Positions 19,415 to 28,491 of a stretch of DNA of 64,000 bases are shown here, one piece after another. Position 1 is the first letter of the stretch, and each line of letters begins with the position of its first letter. The notes beneath the pieces were generated by a model. It searched no databases. It had not been told where the DNA came from and saw nothing but the letters and a program-made list of their open reading frames with translations. The position numbers and the translations under genes are program-made. Source of the DNA: Bacteroidota bacterium (lineage in GTDB: Bacteria; Bacteroidota; Bacteroidia; B-17B0; Aurantibacillaceae); the NCBI GenBank assembly GCA_013298715.1, contig JAAFIQ010000001.1:248001-312000 (forward strand), read 5' to 3'.

Positions 19415-19842
19415 ATGCCAAAGATTCTCATAAGTCTCTTACTAATAATTTCTCTAGAGTTTTTCTCTCAGCAATCAGCCATTAAAATAAAAAAGGAAAA
19501 ACAAAGCCAAACACTTGCTTTAAGCGATAGACCCGCTTTTTTAAAGATTCTTCCAACATAGATGGTATTTTTATTGACGATTTTATTCAAAGGAATATTC
19601 AACTACCAGATTCTGAAATTAAAAACCAAGTATTAGGAAAAGTTTTTCTGACTTTTACAGTTAAAGAAAATGGTGAGCTCACAAATATTAAAGTTGTAAA
19701 AGGGCTAAATGGGTGCGTGCTTTGCGATAAAGAAGCGGTTAGGCTTTTTAGTACTATGCCAAAATGGAACCCCGCTGTTATAAATAATAAACCACTGGCT
19801 ACAACGCGCAATTGGACACTAGTTTTTACTTCCGAGAAATAA
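19415..19842 (+). pseudogene. TonB C-terminal-domain protein with one frameshift
   Basis: The ATG at 19415 opens a signal-peptide frame (MPKILISLLLIISLEFFSQQ) that hits a TAG at 19558. Adding one T to the T6 run at 19537-19542 continues the protein to the stop at 19840 (about 142 residues). The continuation includes a TonB-C-type block: VFLTFTVKENGELTNIKVVK, CDKEAVRLFSTMPKWNPAVI, then a last strand. This is the usual energy-transducer TonB C-terminal fold, here without a membrane anchor or proline-rich linker. The sequence as given cannot make the full protein. Explanations are a real decay mutation, slippage at the run, or a sequencing error. Confidence 0.75.
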
Positions 19843-19896
19843 ATTTCAGGAAATAATTTGAAACTGTTTACCTTACACTTTCAATGACTGAAAAAA

Positions 19897-21516
19897 TCAC
19901 TTCACCAAACTTCGTGCTTCATTCAAATCTATACGTTTGCCATTTCGCAAGGCTATTACAAAACAATCTTTAAATCCTTTTTCGCGCAGTTGGTTTTGGT
20001 GATTGGTAGCATCACTTAATTTTAAAAAATTACCCGATGTGTATTTTAGTATATTTTTATCTTTGTAATAGTCGCCTTCAATAATACTTGCAAACTTTTC
20101 TTGTTTTAAATTTAACTGTACATCGCTACTTGCAAATTGTACTTTAAAAAATATTTTGTCTTCATTATTGAGTTCATTACTTTTTTTAATTTCTAATTTA
20201 CTTATCGAGTCTTGTTTGTGTTTAATTTCTTTTTCTTTATTTGAGACTAAGACATTTGTTGTTGTACTTGTGTTCACGGTGTTGTTATTCTTCTCTTTAA
20301 ATTTTTCTGCTATGCTTTTTGCATCAAATTTTTCGTCCTCCTTTACTTTTGTTTCTGCTTCCGTCTTAACCTCTGTGGTTTTTTCTTCGCTCGTTAAAGT
20401 ACTTGTACTTACTAATTTTGTTTTTACACTGTCCATCTTTACGGCTTTAACATCCGTTGTTTTATCGGTAGTTTTTAATGAATCTTTTTTTGCTTTTGCC
20501 TTTTCAGCTTCTTCATCATCCATATCATCTTCATCTACCGCTTTCCTTTGCCCAGGTATATTACCTGCTTTTACATTTTCATTCTCCAACGGCTTTTGAT
20601 TTTCAATTTCATCAGTGTACTCCTTTTTTGTTCCCTCCACTTCATCCTTGTATTTTCTTAATCCCCTAAAAATGGCCTTTGCCAAATAATCTTGTCCTTC
20701 CACACTTCCTAAAAATTTTTCTTCTAAAGGATTAGTTAAATACCCAATTTCTGTTAAAATGCTTGGCATAGCCGTTCTCCAAAGCACCCAAATACTTTGG
20801 CGGTGTACTCCCTTGTCAATTCGTCCTGCTTTTTTTGTATATTCTTCTTGAATTTTTACAGCTAACGATGCGCTTTGTAACACATAAGCGCTGGTATAAT
20901 TGCTCATTATGATATAACTTTCAGGGCTATCAGGGTCAAAACCTTCGTATTTTTTTTCGTAGTTATCTTCTAAAAAAATAGCTGAGTTCTCGCGTTGCGC
21001 TACTTTCATTTTTCCTTCTTCATTTTTTGTGCCCATCACGTAAGTCTCTGTACCAAAGGGTTCTGGGTTAGGCTTTTCAACAACAACAATTTTTCCTTTT
21101 TTATTTTTATATGTCTTCTTTTTCTTTTTGCCAGTTTTAGGATCTTTAATGATTACTGGCTTACCCGCCGCATTGCAATGTATGCTAATAAACAAATCGG
21201 CCTTGGCTTTATTTGCTATTTGTGCACGGTCCTCTAACTCAACAAACACATCGGTAGTTCGGGTAAATATTACTTTTACATCTTTGTAGTTTTCTTCAAT
21301 AAGTTTTCCAAGCTTTAGTGCAACCGCCAAAGAAACATCTTTTTCTTTATGAAAACTTCCGTTACAGCCTGGGTCTTTGCCACCGTGGCCAGGATCTATA
21401 ACAATTACTTTAATGCCGCCAGCTTTGCCTTTTTTGTAATGTAAGGAGCTACTACTGGTAATAACAATGGTTATTACCAACACAACTATGTATTTAATTT
21501 TTTTAACTACTTGCAT
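19897..21516 (-). CDS. N-acetylmuramoyl-L-alanine amidase (Amidase_3) with SPOR-like tail
   Basis: 539 residues from the ATG at 21516 (a TTG at 21522 is also in frame). The N-terminal hydrophobic segment exports the protein. The Amidase_3 domain (about 35-275) has the zinc-site motifs IDPGHGGKDPG, LFISIHCNAA and the catalytic LTEIGYLTN. An inserted Lys-rich loop lies between the second and third motifs. A long Lys/Glu/Thr-rich linker (about 290-450) leads to a C-terminal SPOR-like module (FFKVQFASSDVQLN ... FKDCFVIAL), which in SPOR proteins binds denuded septal glycan. Likely role: peptidoglycan amidase in cell separation. It is divergent from lptD with a shared control region. Confidence 0.9.
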   Translation of the reverse strand: MQVVKKIKYIVVLVITIVITSSSSLHYKKGKAGGIKVIVIDPGHGGKDPGCNGSFHKEKDVSLAVALKLGKLIEENYKDVKVIFTRTTDVFVELEDRAQIANKAKADLFISIHCNAAGKPVIIKDPKTGKKKKKTYKNKKGKIVVVEKPNPEPFGTETYVMGTKNEEGKMKVAQRENSAIFLEDNYEKKYEGFDPDSPESYIIMSNYTSAYVLQSASLAVKIQEEYTKKAGRIDKGVHRQSIWVLWRTAMPSILTEIGYLTNPLEEKFLGSVEGQDYLAKAIFRGLRKYKDEVEGTKKEYTDEIENQKPLENENVKAGNIPGQRKAVDEDDMDDEEAEKAKAKKDSLKTTDKTTDVKAVKMDSVKTKLVSTSTLTSEEKTTEVKTEAETKVKEDEKFDAKSIAEKFKEKNNNTVNTSTTTNVLVSNKEKEIKHKQDSISKLEIKKSNELNNEDKIFFKVQFASSDVQLNLKQEKFASIIEGDYYKDKNILKYTSGNFLKLSDATNHQNQLREKGFKDCFVIALRNGKRIDLNEARSLVK

Positions 21517-21526
21517 GCTCAATTGG

Positions 21527-21542
21527 TTATGTTATAACATAA
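21527..21542. promoter_or_regulatory. 16-bp perfect palindrome between amidase and lptD
   Basis: TTATGTTATAACATAA reads the same on both strands. It lies 10 bases upstream of the amidase ATG and just before the TAGCTTTG -7 element for lptD. The position fits an operator acting on both divergent envelope genes; no regulator is identified. Confidence 0.45.
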
Positions 21543-21549
21543 AGTATTG

Positions 21550-21557
21550 TAGCTTTG
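21550..21557 (+). promoter_or_regulatory. Putative lptD promoter, -7 element
   Basis: TAGCTTTG fits the Bacteroidota -7 consensus TAnnTTTG. Transcription would start near 21562. This excludes the in-frame ATGs at 21467 and 21515 and favours the TTG at 21584 as the lptD start. Confidence 0.5.
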
Positions 21558-21583
21558 TAAATCTTAAAATTATTGCAAATCGT

Positions 21584-24157
21584 TTGACAAAAAGGCCACA
21601 TAGTAGAGTAGTTTTCTTCTTTATAATGTTAATATCTTTAATGGTTACAAATGCAGTAAATGCTCAAGTAGTAAAAGACACACTCGTTCAAAATGTAGAT
21701 ACATTAGAGGCTGCGGACAATGAAGAAACGCTAACTGAGCCAATTGACTATTATGCAGAGGATAGTATTGTTTACCTAGCATCGAGTAATAAATTATTGT
21801 TTTATGGTAAAGCCAAGGTAAATTATGGTGCATACAAAATTGAGTCTGAGTATATTGAAATCGACTCTAAAACAAATATTATTTCGGCATATGGTAAAAA
21901 AGATAGTACAGGCAAATTGGTTGGAACTCCTAAATTTAATGATGGTGGCGAGCAAATAGAGGCTGAAAAAATTATGTTTAACGCCAAAACAAAACGAGGT
22001 AAAATTTACAACGCACTCACAAAACAAGGCGATTTATTAGTTGTTGGGCAGCAAATAAAAAAAGATAGTACAAATATTATTTACATGAAAGATATGGCTT
22101 GTATTCCTTGCCAAGAAGCAGATGCCCGTACACGCTTTAAAGCAACAAGAGCAAAAATTATACCTGATGATAAAATTATAACAGGCCCTATGTTTTTAGA
22201 AATTGGCGGCGTACCCACACCGTTAGGTTTACCCTTTGGGTATTTTCCGAACAGCAAACGACAAAAAAATGGCATACTAATTCCAACACCAGGGTATAGC
22301 GAAAATCAAGGCTTCAGTTTGCGCAACCTAGGTTTTTATTGGGGTATTAACGATAAAACAGATTTTACCGCCTTTACAGATGTTTATACCAATGGGAGTT
22401 TTGCAATTAGAACCATAAATAATTACAACGTGCTTTACAAGGCTAGCGGCAGTTTTCAATTTGATTTTAATAATTTAATTGTGGGCGATAAAGACATTCC
22501 GAAAGAATTTTCTAAAAATAGAGGCTATGCAATTAGATGGAATCACACACAAGACAATAGAAACAATCCAACTATACGGTTTGGCGCTAATGTAAACTTT
22601 GCAAATAATCAAAACATAAATCGCTTCAATTCTTTTAATTCAAATCAGTTTTTACAAAATTCGTTTCAATCAAACATTAACCTCACCAAAACATTTAAGT
22701 GGAGTAGTCTTAGCTTAAATGCCACACACAATCAAACCACCAGTGGAACGCTTACTCCTGTTTCTATTAGTTTTCCTCAGCTTACTTTTAATGTAAATCG
22801 TTTCTTTCCTTTTAAAAGAGAAAATGCGGTAAAGCAAAATGTGTTTGATAAAATAGGCATGAGTTATTTGTTTGAGGCTCAAAATAGATTAACTGGTTTC
22901 GACTCAACCATTTTTAGAACAAGCGATATTGCTGATAGATTTACTTATGGAATTAGACATAGCCTACCAATTTCAACTAATTTTAATTTATTAAAATACC
23001 TTACTTTAACACCAGCAATAAACTTAACCTCGGTTATGTACACCAAAAGTCAGCGTCAACAATTTGTTGCAGATCCTACTTCAACATTAGGTGGTAAAAT
23101 TGTGAAAGATACTGTAAATGGATTTGTTGCGGGCTATGATGCAAATTTTAGTACTAGCCTAAATACAAAAGTGTTTTTTGATTACATGTACAAAAGCGGT
23201 AAGGTAAAACAAATAAGGCACTTGTTAATTCCTACCTTGGCCTACACTTACCGTCCAGATTTTGGCGAAGAGCAATATGGCTTTTGGAAAACAGTTCAGC
23301 GCGATGTAGCTGGAAATACGAGTAAATACAACATTTTTGACAACACCATATTTGGTGGGCCAGACATTGGAAAACAAAACGCATTAAGTTTAAACCTCAA
23401 TAATAATATTGAAGCAAAATTAAAAGTAAAAAGTGATACAGGAATAACTTATAAAAAAGTAAGTTTGATTGAAAATATTTCGGCAAGTGGTAGCTACAAT
23501 TTTGCAGCCGATAGTTTAAAAATGAGTTTATTGGGTTTAAGTGCTAGAACAACTTTATTCAAATATTTTAATGTGTTGGCTGCTGCTACATTTGACCCTT
23601 ATGGATACGATCCTACAACAAAAATTCGCGTTTCAAAATATGCTAAGGATGTGAACGGAAGATTGGTAAATTTTAGCAATGCAACATTTGCCGTAAATAC
23701 AAGCTTTGGGAGCGACAGACTAGCAGCACTTAAAAAAATTAAACAAGCGCCAGATATGAATAACAAAGCAGAAGGCGCTACCAGTAAAAATAAAGCAGAA
23801 GAATCACAAGAAAAATTACCGTGGGACATCAGTTTAAATTATAATTTAGGTTTGACATCAGATGTTAGAAAAATTATTCAACCTACACACCAATTAAGCA
23901 GTCGATTAAACGTTCAACCTACAAAGTATTGGAAGGTTGGGGTAACAACCGGTTTTGATTTTGTAACTCAAAAAATTAGTTATACAAGTGTAAACATATA
24001 CCGTGATTTAAAATGTTGGGAAGCAAGAATAGATTGGGTTCCGTTTGGCTTAAGAAAAAGTTATTTTTTAACCTTGAATTTAAAAAGCAGCATGTTTAGT
24101 GAAATGAAAATTCCTAAACGCAGCCCGCCAGAGTTTAATAACTTAAATGGATTATAG
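21584..24157 (+). CDS. lptD: LPS-assembly outer-membrane protein LptD
   Basis: 857 residues from the TTG at 21584. This start gives a clean signal peptide (LTKRPHSRVVFFF... VNA|Q), whereas upstream ATGs would overlap the divergent amidase gene and its promoter. Residues about 60-250 form the OstA/LptA-like periplasmic domain (YYGAKVNYGAYKIES-like strands, GGVPTPLGLPFGYFP). The rest is a large outer-membrane barrel rich in Asn and aromatic strands. Family role: inserts lipopolysaccharide into the outer leaflet together with LptE. A short low-complexity, charged stretch (SKNKAEESQEK) interrupts the barrel near residue 735 and is probably an external loop. The final strand ends MKIPKRSPPEFNNLNGL. 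Confidence 0.85.
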   Translation: MTKRPHSRVVFFFIMLISLMVTNAVNAQVVKDTLVQNVDTLEAADNEETLTEPIDYYAEDSIVYLASSNKLLFYGKAKVNYGAYKIESEYIEIDSKTNIISAYGKKDSTGKLVGTPKFNDGGEQIEAEKIMFNAKTKRGKIYNALTKQGDLLVVGQQIKKDSTNIIYMKDMACIPCQEADARTRFKATRAKIIPDDKIITGPMFLEIGGVPTPLGLPFGYFPNSKRQKNGILIPTPGYSENQGFSLRNLGFYWGINDKTDFTAFTDVYTNGSFAIRTINNYNVLYKASGSFQFDFNNLIVGDKDIPKEFSKNRGYAIRWNHTQDNRNNPTIRFGANVNFANNQNINRFNSFNSNQFLQNSFQSNINLTKTFKWSSLSLNATHNQTTSGTLTPVSISFPQLTFNVNRFFPFKRENAVKQNVFDKIGMSYLFEAQNRLTGFDSTIFRTSDIADRFTYGIRHSLPISTNFNLLKYLTLTPAINLTSVMYTKSQRQQFVADPTSTLGGKIVKDTVNGFVAGYDANFSTSLNTKVFFDYMYKSGKVKQIRHLLIPTLAYTYRPDFGEEQYGFWKTVQRDVAGNTSKYNIFDNTIFGGPDIGKQNALSLNLNNNIEAKLKVKSDTGITYKKVSLIENISASGSYNFAADSLKMSLLGLSARTTLFKYFNVLAAATFDPYGYDPTTKIRVSKYAKDVNGRLVNFSNATFAVNTSFGSDRLAALKKIKQAPDMNNKAEGATSKNKAEESQEKLPWDISLNYNLGLTSDVRKIIQPTHQLSSRLNVQPTKYWKVGVTTGFDFVTQKISYTSVNIYRDLKCWEARIDWVPFGLRKSYFLTLNLKSSMFSEMKIPKRSPPEFNNLNGL

Positions 24158-24189
24158 TTTGAATATACACAAACAACTAAAAATACTTT

Positions 24190-24197
24190 TAACTTTG
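24190..24197 (+). promoter_or_regulatory. Putative promoter -7 element for the VOC gene
   Basis: TAACTTTG matches TAnnTTTG, 20 bases before the ATG at 24218. It suggests separate transcription from lptD, which ends 60 bases upstream of the gene. Confidence 0.4.
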
Positions 24198-24217
24198 AAA
24201 AAAATCTTAAATTAAAA

Positions 24218-24625
24218 ATGAGCTCACAAGTTTTTATTAACCTTCCGGTTACAAATGTAGAAGCATCAATGGCAATTTACAAATCTATGGGATTCACAAA
24301 TAATCCGCAATTTTCAGACAATAGTGCCAAATGTATGGTTTGGAGCGAATCAATTTTTGTTATGCTAATGAGTACAGAACGTTTTAAAACATTTGCTACA
24401 AAACCAATTGCCGATACAAAAAACGGCTTGGCTGGTTTGTTTGCTTTATCTGTTGAAAGCGTTGATAAAATGAATGTAGTATGTGAATCTGCTTTAAAAG
24501 CAGGTGCCACAGAACCTTCGCCAATGAAAGACCATGGTTTTATGCAACAACGTAACATTGAAGATTTTGATGGGCACACATGGGAAATATTTTTTATGGA
24601 CTTAAGTAAATTTCCACAACAATAA
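24218..24625 (+). CDS. VOC-superfamily (glyoxalase/bleomycin-resistance-like) protein
   Basis: 135 residues, the usual single-domain length. The N-terminal half (VFINLPVTNVEASMAIYKSM) and C-terminal half (GFMQQRNIEDFDGHTWEIFF) show the paired beta-alpha-beta-beta-beta modules of the vicinal-oxygen-chelate fold, with Glu in the last strand where such proteins hold a metal ligand. Related Bacteroidota proteins are annotated as VOC family without known substrate. It lies 9 bases before the thioredoxin-like gene, so the two are likely co-transcribed. Predicted cytoplasmic. Confidence 0.85.
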   Translation: MSSQVFINLPVTNVEASMAIYKSMGFTNNPQFSDNSAKCMVWSESIFVMLMSTERFKTFATKPIADTKNGLAGLFALSVESVDKMNVVCESALKAGATEPSPMKDHGFMQQRNIEDFDGHTWEIFFMDLSKFPQQ

Positions 24626-24634
24626 TAATTATAC

Positions 24635-25240
24635 ATGACACTGAACGACGTAAATTTAGATAAGGCGTTTGATTACAAAGGTTATAGAACGCTTATAGAT
24701 TCCTTAATGAAAGAAGGAAAAACAACAGGCACAACGCAAACAGAAGATTACTTGCATTACGCAAAACTTAACCAAGCGCGTATGCAACGTTTAGAAAAAA
24801 CAGGCGAATTGTATTTAGAAACCAAACAGGCTTTAGATAGAATTAAACAAGAATTTGTTTGGATTGTGATTACCGAAGGCTGGTGCGGTGATGCAGCTCA
24901 AAACATTACACCACTTTTCTTAATGAGCGAATACTGCAAAAAAATAGATTTAAAGTTGGTGTTGCGCGATGAAAATTTAGATTTAATGGATAACTACTTA
25001 ACCAACGGCAGTCGCTCGATACCCAAATTAATTTGTTTTAATAAAAAAACAAATCAAGAAGTTTTTATTTGGGGACCACGACCCGCAGAGGCACAAAAAA
25101 TTGTTTCAGAATTAATAGCAAAAAAAGCAAGTCTTGAAGAAAAATCAATTGTGGCGCAAAAATGGTATAACGAAGATAAAACGGTAAGCTTGCAAAAAGA
25201 ATTTGTTGATTTAATAAATTCAACAATGTGTGGAAACTAA
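24635..25240 (+). CDS. Thioredoxin-family protein with single active-site Cys
   Basis: 201 residues, no signal peptide. A thioredoxin fold is indicated by WIVITEGWCGDAAQNITPLF (strand, then active-site loop) and SIPKLICFNKKT, where Ile-Pro supplies the cis-proline. The usual CxxC is replaced by WCGDAAQ, leaving only the first Cys, as in the Bacteroidota thioredoxin family of this length. A resolving partner or a non-redox role is therefore likely. It follows the VOC gene closely and ends 2 bases from the end of the convergent GH3 gene. Confidence 0.78.
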   Translation: MTLNDVNLDKAFDYKGYRTLIDSLMKEGKTTGTTQTEDYLHYAKLNQARMQRLEKTGELYLETKQALDRIKQEFVWIVITEGWCGDAAQNITPLFLMSEYCKKIDLKLVLRDENLDLMDNYLTNGSRSIPKLICFNKKTNQEVFIWGPRPAEAQKIVSELIAKKASLEEKSIVAQKWYNEDKTVSLQKEFVDLINSTMCGN

Positions 25241-25242
25241 AT

Positions 25243-26748
25243 TTACCAGTTGATAAGTTCCTCCAGCAACTTTCTATCGTTGCTCAATCTGGGTATTTTA
25301 AATTGTCCGCCTAATTTATTATTTTGTTTTAGCCAATTATAAAAAGCGTCTTTTGGCGCTTTGATAACTTTAGGTAAATGAAGTACAAAATTGTTGTAAC
25401 GTTTTGCTTCATAATCACTGTTTAGTTTTTTTAATTGCTCGTCAAGGCTAGCAATAAAAAATTCAAAATTGGTTGGTTCACTTTCAAACTCAATTAGCCA
25501 TTCGTGAGCGCCATTGGTTTCACTCATAAATATTGGAGCAACGGTGTAATCTTTTACTGTGGCCCTTGTTTTTTCGCATGCATAAGCCAAAGCATTATCT
25601 GTATTGTGCACCATAAGTTCTTCTCCAAAAACATTTATGTACTGTTTAGTACGACCACTAATTTTAAATCTATAAGGGTTTGTGCTTGTAAACTTGATCA
25701 CATCTCCCAATTGGTAACGCCACAAACCCGCGTTGGTAGAGATAATTACTGCATAATCGCAATTTAGTTTTACATCTTCTAAACTAATTACATAATTAAA
25801 GTTTTGCTGTTGCAGATGTTCAAGTTCTATAAATTCGTAAAAAATTCCATAATCTAGCATCAGTAAAAGCTCATCGCTTTTTAATTCATCTTGTATTCCA
25901 AAAAAACCTTCGCTGGCGCTATATAATTGCAAATAATTTAATTTTGGCAAATTAAACAAGGTGTCAAATTGATCCTTGTATGGCGTAAAACTTACTCCAC
26001 CATGAAAATAAACTTCTAGGTTAGGCCATACTTCTTTAACGGTTGTTGCATTTTTCTTTTCTAAAATTTTCTTGAGCAAAACCATCATCCAACTTGGCAC
26101 ACCAGCGAGGCTTACTACATTTTCGTTAATTAATGAATCTGCCATTTTTTCAAGTTTCATTTCCCACTCATCCATTAATGCAATATTTACATCGGGTGCT
26201 CTAAAAAAATCAGCCCACATGGGTAAATTTTTTATGATGATAGCACTTACATCGCCATGATAACTGGTGTGTTTTCCAAAAACATCTTCTTTAAAGCTCC
26301 CTCCAAGCGCTAAATTTTTTCCGGTAAATAACTGCGTGTTTGGATTATTGTAACAGTGCAACGTAATCATATCACGCCCAGCGTTGTAATGGCAACCGTT
26401 AAGGCTCTCATCACTCACTGGCAAAAATTTACTTTTATCAGTAGTGCCGCTGCTTTTTGCAAACCACTTAATTTCGCTATGCCACAAAACAGATTGCTCA
26501 CCTCTGCGCATACGTTCAATAAAAGGCTTTAGCGTTTCGTAATCGCTAATAGGCACCAATTTTTTAAATTGCTCGTAGTTTTTTATTTCTGAAAAATTAT
26601 ACTTTTTTCCGTACTCCGTTATAGAAGCATCTTTCAACAAATCAGTTAACCATTCTTGTTGCACATCAATAGGGTATTTAATAAACAACTCTATTTGGTG
26701 CATGCGCTTTTTCATTAACCAGCTCGCTATAGAGTTTAAGATGGGCAT
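25243..26748 (-). CDS. GH3-family acyl-adenylating enzyme
   Basis: 501 residues, full length for bacterial GH3 proteins. Recognisable blocks are WFAKSSGTTDKSKFLPVS (the P-loop-like ATP motif), LYSASEGFFGIQ and LWRYQLGDVIKFTS. In plants the GH3 fold adenylates hormone acids and conjugates them to amino acids; the bacterial substrate is unknown. No signal peptide, so cytoplasmic. It is transcribed in the same direction as tatC and the AhpD-like gene but separated from them by 77 bases. All ATP-site motifs look intact. Confidence 0.88.
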   Translation of the reverse strand: MPILNSIASWLMKKRMHQIELFIKYPIDVQQEWLTDLLKDASITEYGKKYNFSEIKNYEQFKKLVPISDYETLKPFIERMRRGEQSVLWHSEIKWFAKSSGTTDKSKFLPVSDESLNGCHYNAGRDMITLHCYNNPNTQLFTGKNLALGGSFKEDVFGKHTSYHGDVSAIIIKNLPMWADFFRAPDVNIALMDEWEMKLEKMADSLINENVVSLAGVPSWMMVLLKKILEKKNATTVKEVWPNLEVYFHGGVSFTPYKDQFDTLFNLPKLNYLQLYSASEGFFGIQDELKSDELLLMLDYGIFYEFIELEHLQQQNFNYVISLEDVKLNCDYAVIISTNAGLWRYQLGDVIKFTSTNPYRFKISGRTKQYINVFGEELMVHNTDNALAYACEKTRATVKDYTVAPIFMSETNGAHEWLIEFESEPTNFEFFIASLDEQLKKLNSDYEAKRYNNFVLHLPKVIKAPKDAFYNWLKQNNKLGGQFKIPRLSNDRKLLEELINW

Positions 26749-26825
26749 AAAAAGAGGAAGAGTAAATTTAAAGATTTAAATCAAACATGAGCTAAAAACT
26801 AAACTAACTAAAGCAGTTTAAAAGA

Positions 26826-27173
26826 TTAAATTTCTTTTGTTAGTTCTTCCCAAAACTCTGCCGCTCGGCGGGTATGAGGTATTACAATAGTTCCCCCCAC
26901 AATATTAGCTACAGCGAAAATTTCGTAAATCTCTTCTGTAGTGCATTTGGCCTCGCAGCATTTTATTAGATGGTACTTTATACAATCATCGCAGCGAAGT
27001 ACCATACTTGCAACTAAGCCCAACATTTCTTTTGTTTTTACAGACAACGCGCCCTCAGCATAAGTATTACTGTCTAAATTAAACAAGCGTTTTAATACTA
27101 AATTATCTTTACTTAAAATTACATCGTTCATTTTAGAACGGTATTCATTAAATTCATTTACGGAACTACTCAT
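26826..27173 (-). CDS. Carboxymuconolactone decarboxylase/AhpD-like protein
   Basis: 115 residues, typical single-domain length. The AhpD-like active-site helix is present: LRCDDCIKYHLIKC, with a Cys-x-x-Cys pair and the following His. The upstream helix KTKEMLGLVASMVLR and the later IYEIFAVANIVGG fit the family. Likely a small thiol peroxidase-type or redox-relay protein; the substrate cannot be inferred. Its start lies 3 bases after the tatC stop, so the two form one transcript. Confidence 0.85.
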   Translation of the reverse strand: MSSSVNEFNEYRSKMNDVILSKDNLVLKRLFNLDSNTYAEGALSVKTKEMLGLVASMVLRCDDCIKYHLIKCCEAKCTTEEIYEIFAVANIVGGTIVIPHTRRAAEFWEELTKEI

Positions 27174-27176
27174 AGA

Positions 27177-28013
27177 TTAACTTATTATACTTTGTTTTTT
27201 AACAACCCATGCACTTACAAACACGCTCAATTCATAAAGCAAATACATTGGTACCGATACTAGCATTTGTGAAGTAACGTCAGGGCTTGGTGTAATTACC
27301 GCACCTGCTATTAATATCACAACAACAGCATGCTTGCGGTATTTACGCATAAAGGCTGGAGATAAAATGCCAAGTTTGCTCAAAAAATAAACCAAGACCG
27401 GCATCTCAAAAATTATTCCTGATACAAGCGTCATTGTACTTATTAAAGAAATATAATCATCAAACGTATTGTTTGTTTGCACAATACCGCTATCTGAAAC
27501 AGTATAGCTTATTAAAAAATTATAACTCATTGGGAATAAAATAAAATATCCAAAACAAATTCCTACCAAAAACAAAAAAGAAGCAACTACAATAAATACT
27601 TTAAATGGCGCCATTTCTTTATCTTTAAGGGCTGGTTTAATAAACTTCCAGAGTTCCCATAACAAAAATGGAAAGCCGCAAATAAGCCCTGATACGAGTG
27701 AAATCCACATGTGGTTAAAAAACTGTTCTGATGCGCCGAGTGTTTGAAGCTTAGCAGGTTTAACAGTTATGCACATTACATCACCTGCGCCTATCTTATA
27801 ACCTAAAGCGCACATACCACGATAGCTTATAAAATCTTGTTTTAATGGGCCAAAAATAACGGTATCGAACAAAAAATTATTTAAGCAAAAAGCAGCAATT
27901 GCTAAAATCATGATAACAGCCGCACTACGCACCAAATGCCAGCGCAATGCCTCTAAATGTCCTAAAAAAGAGAGTTCGTTAGGGTTAGTAGTGTTATTTG
28001 AAAATATTCCCAA
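27177..28013 (-). CDS. tatC: Twin-arginine translocase subunit TatC
   Basis: 278 residues with six predicted membrane helices. The signature N-terminal block SFLGHLEALRWHLVRSA carries the conserved Glu of the signal-peptide binding site. The block FPFLLWELWKFIKPALKDKE follows helix 2, and PVLVYFLSKLGI the later helices. A longer first periplasmic loop (DFISYRGMCALGYKIGAGDV) is seen in other Bacteroidota TatC proteins. It docks twin-arginine precursors in the inner membrane. No tatA or tatB gene is in the window. It is divergent from the two-component operon starting at 28129 and co-transcribed with the AhpD-like gene. Confidence 0.93.
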   Translation of the reverse strand: MGIFSNNTTNPNELSFLGHLEALRWHLVRSAAVIMILAIAAFCLNNFLFDTVIFGPLKQDFISYRGMCALGYKIGAGDVMCITVKPAKLQTLGASEQFFNHMWISLVSGLICGFPFLLWELWKFIKPALKDKEMAPFKVFIVVASFLFLVGICFGYFILFPMSYNFLISYTVSDSGIVQTNNTFDDYISLISTMTLVSGIIFEMPVLVYFLSKLGILSPAFMRKYRKHAVVVILIAGAVITPSPDVTSQMLVSVPMYLLYELSVFVSAWVVKKQSIIS

Positions 28014-28078
28014 AACTAGAGTGCAAATTTAGGCTTATTAGTGAATTTTTGAGGTATTTAGACTAATATTTTTAATTT

Positions 28079-28086
28079 TAGCTTTG
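28079..28086 (+). promoter_or_regulatory. Putative promoter -7 element of the phosphorelay/SiaABC operon
   Basis: TAGCTTTG matches TAnnTTTG, 42 bases before the ATG at 28129. It lies in the divergent gap with tatC and favours the ATG at 28129 over an upstream TTG at 28084. Confidence 0.45.
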
Positions 28087-28128
28087 AGAATAGCACTAAA
28101 TACATACTTTCGTGTCTCAAAAAAAACC

Positions 28129-28491
28129 ATGGATAAAAATGTTTTAATAGTTGATGACGATAAATTATTTTTACGAGCAATGTACGAAAAATTAAAGCAG
28201 TACAATTTTAATTTAGTTTCATCGTGCAGTGTAAACGAAGCCTACGTAAAAGTTACAAATAAAGACTTTGATTTACTTATTTGTGATTTAATGATTGATG
28301 AACTTAATGGATTGGATTTAATTAAAGCTATTAAGCAAAATGTTGATTTTCCGATAGAAATTATTGTTGTTTCAAGCCTTGAATACGGCAGTAAAATTAT
28401 TAATGATTTAGGTTACGACAACGTTAAATTTCTTCATAAATCAACTATATTTAACGAAATTGATAAGCACCTGGCAAAATACAAATCATAG
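28129..28491 (+). CDS. Stand-alone receiver-domain response regulator
   Basis: 120 residues, a single receiver domain with no output domain. Acidic pocket VDDD (9-11), phospho-acceptor Asp53 in LLICDLMIDELNG, conserved Ser/Thr in IIVVSS and Lys in KFLHKS. It is the first gene of a tightly packed operon. Its end overlaps the hybrid kinase frame, and it probably acts as phosphate shuttle or sink for that kinase, or as a protein-binding regulator. The ATG at 28129 is chosen because it directly precedes the domain and follows the promoter. Confidence 0.85.
   Translation: MDKNVLIVDDDKLFLRAMYEKLKQYNFNLVSSCSVNEAYVKVTNKDFDLLICDLMIDELNGLDLIKAIKQNVDFPIEIIVVSSLEYGSKIINDLGYDNVKFLHKSTIFNEIDKHLAKYKS

Noticed and set aside
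20156-20669. Hydrophobic and Ser-rich open frames opposite the amidase gene
   Set aside because: They are complements of the Lys/Glu/Thr-rich linker of the amidase and have no independent support.
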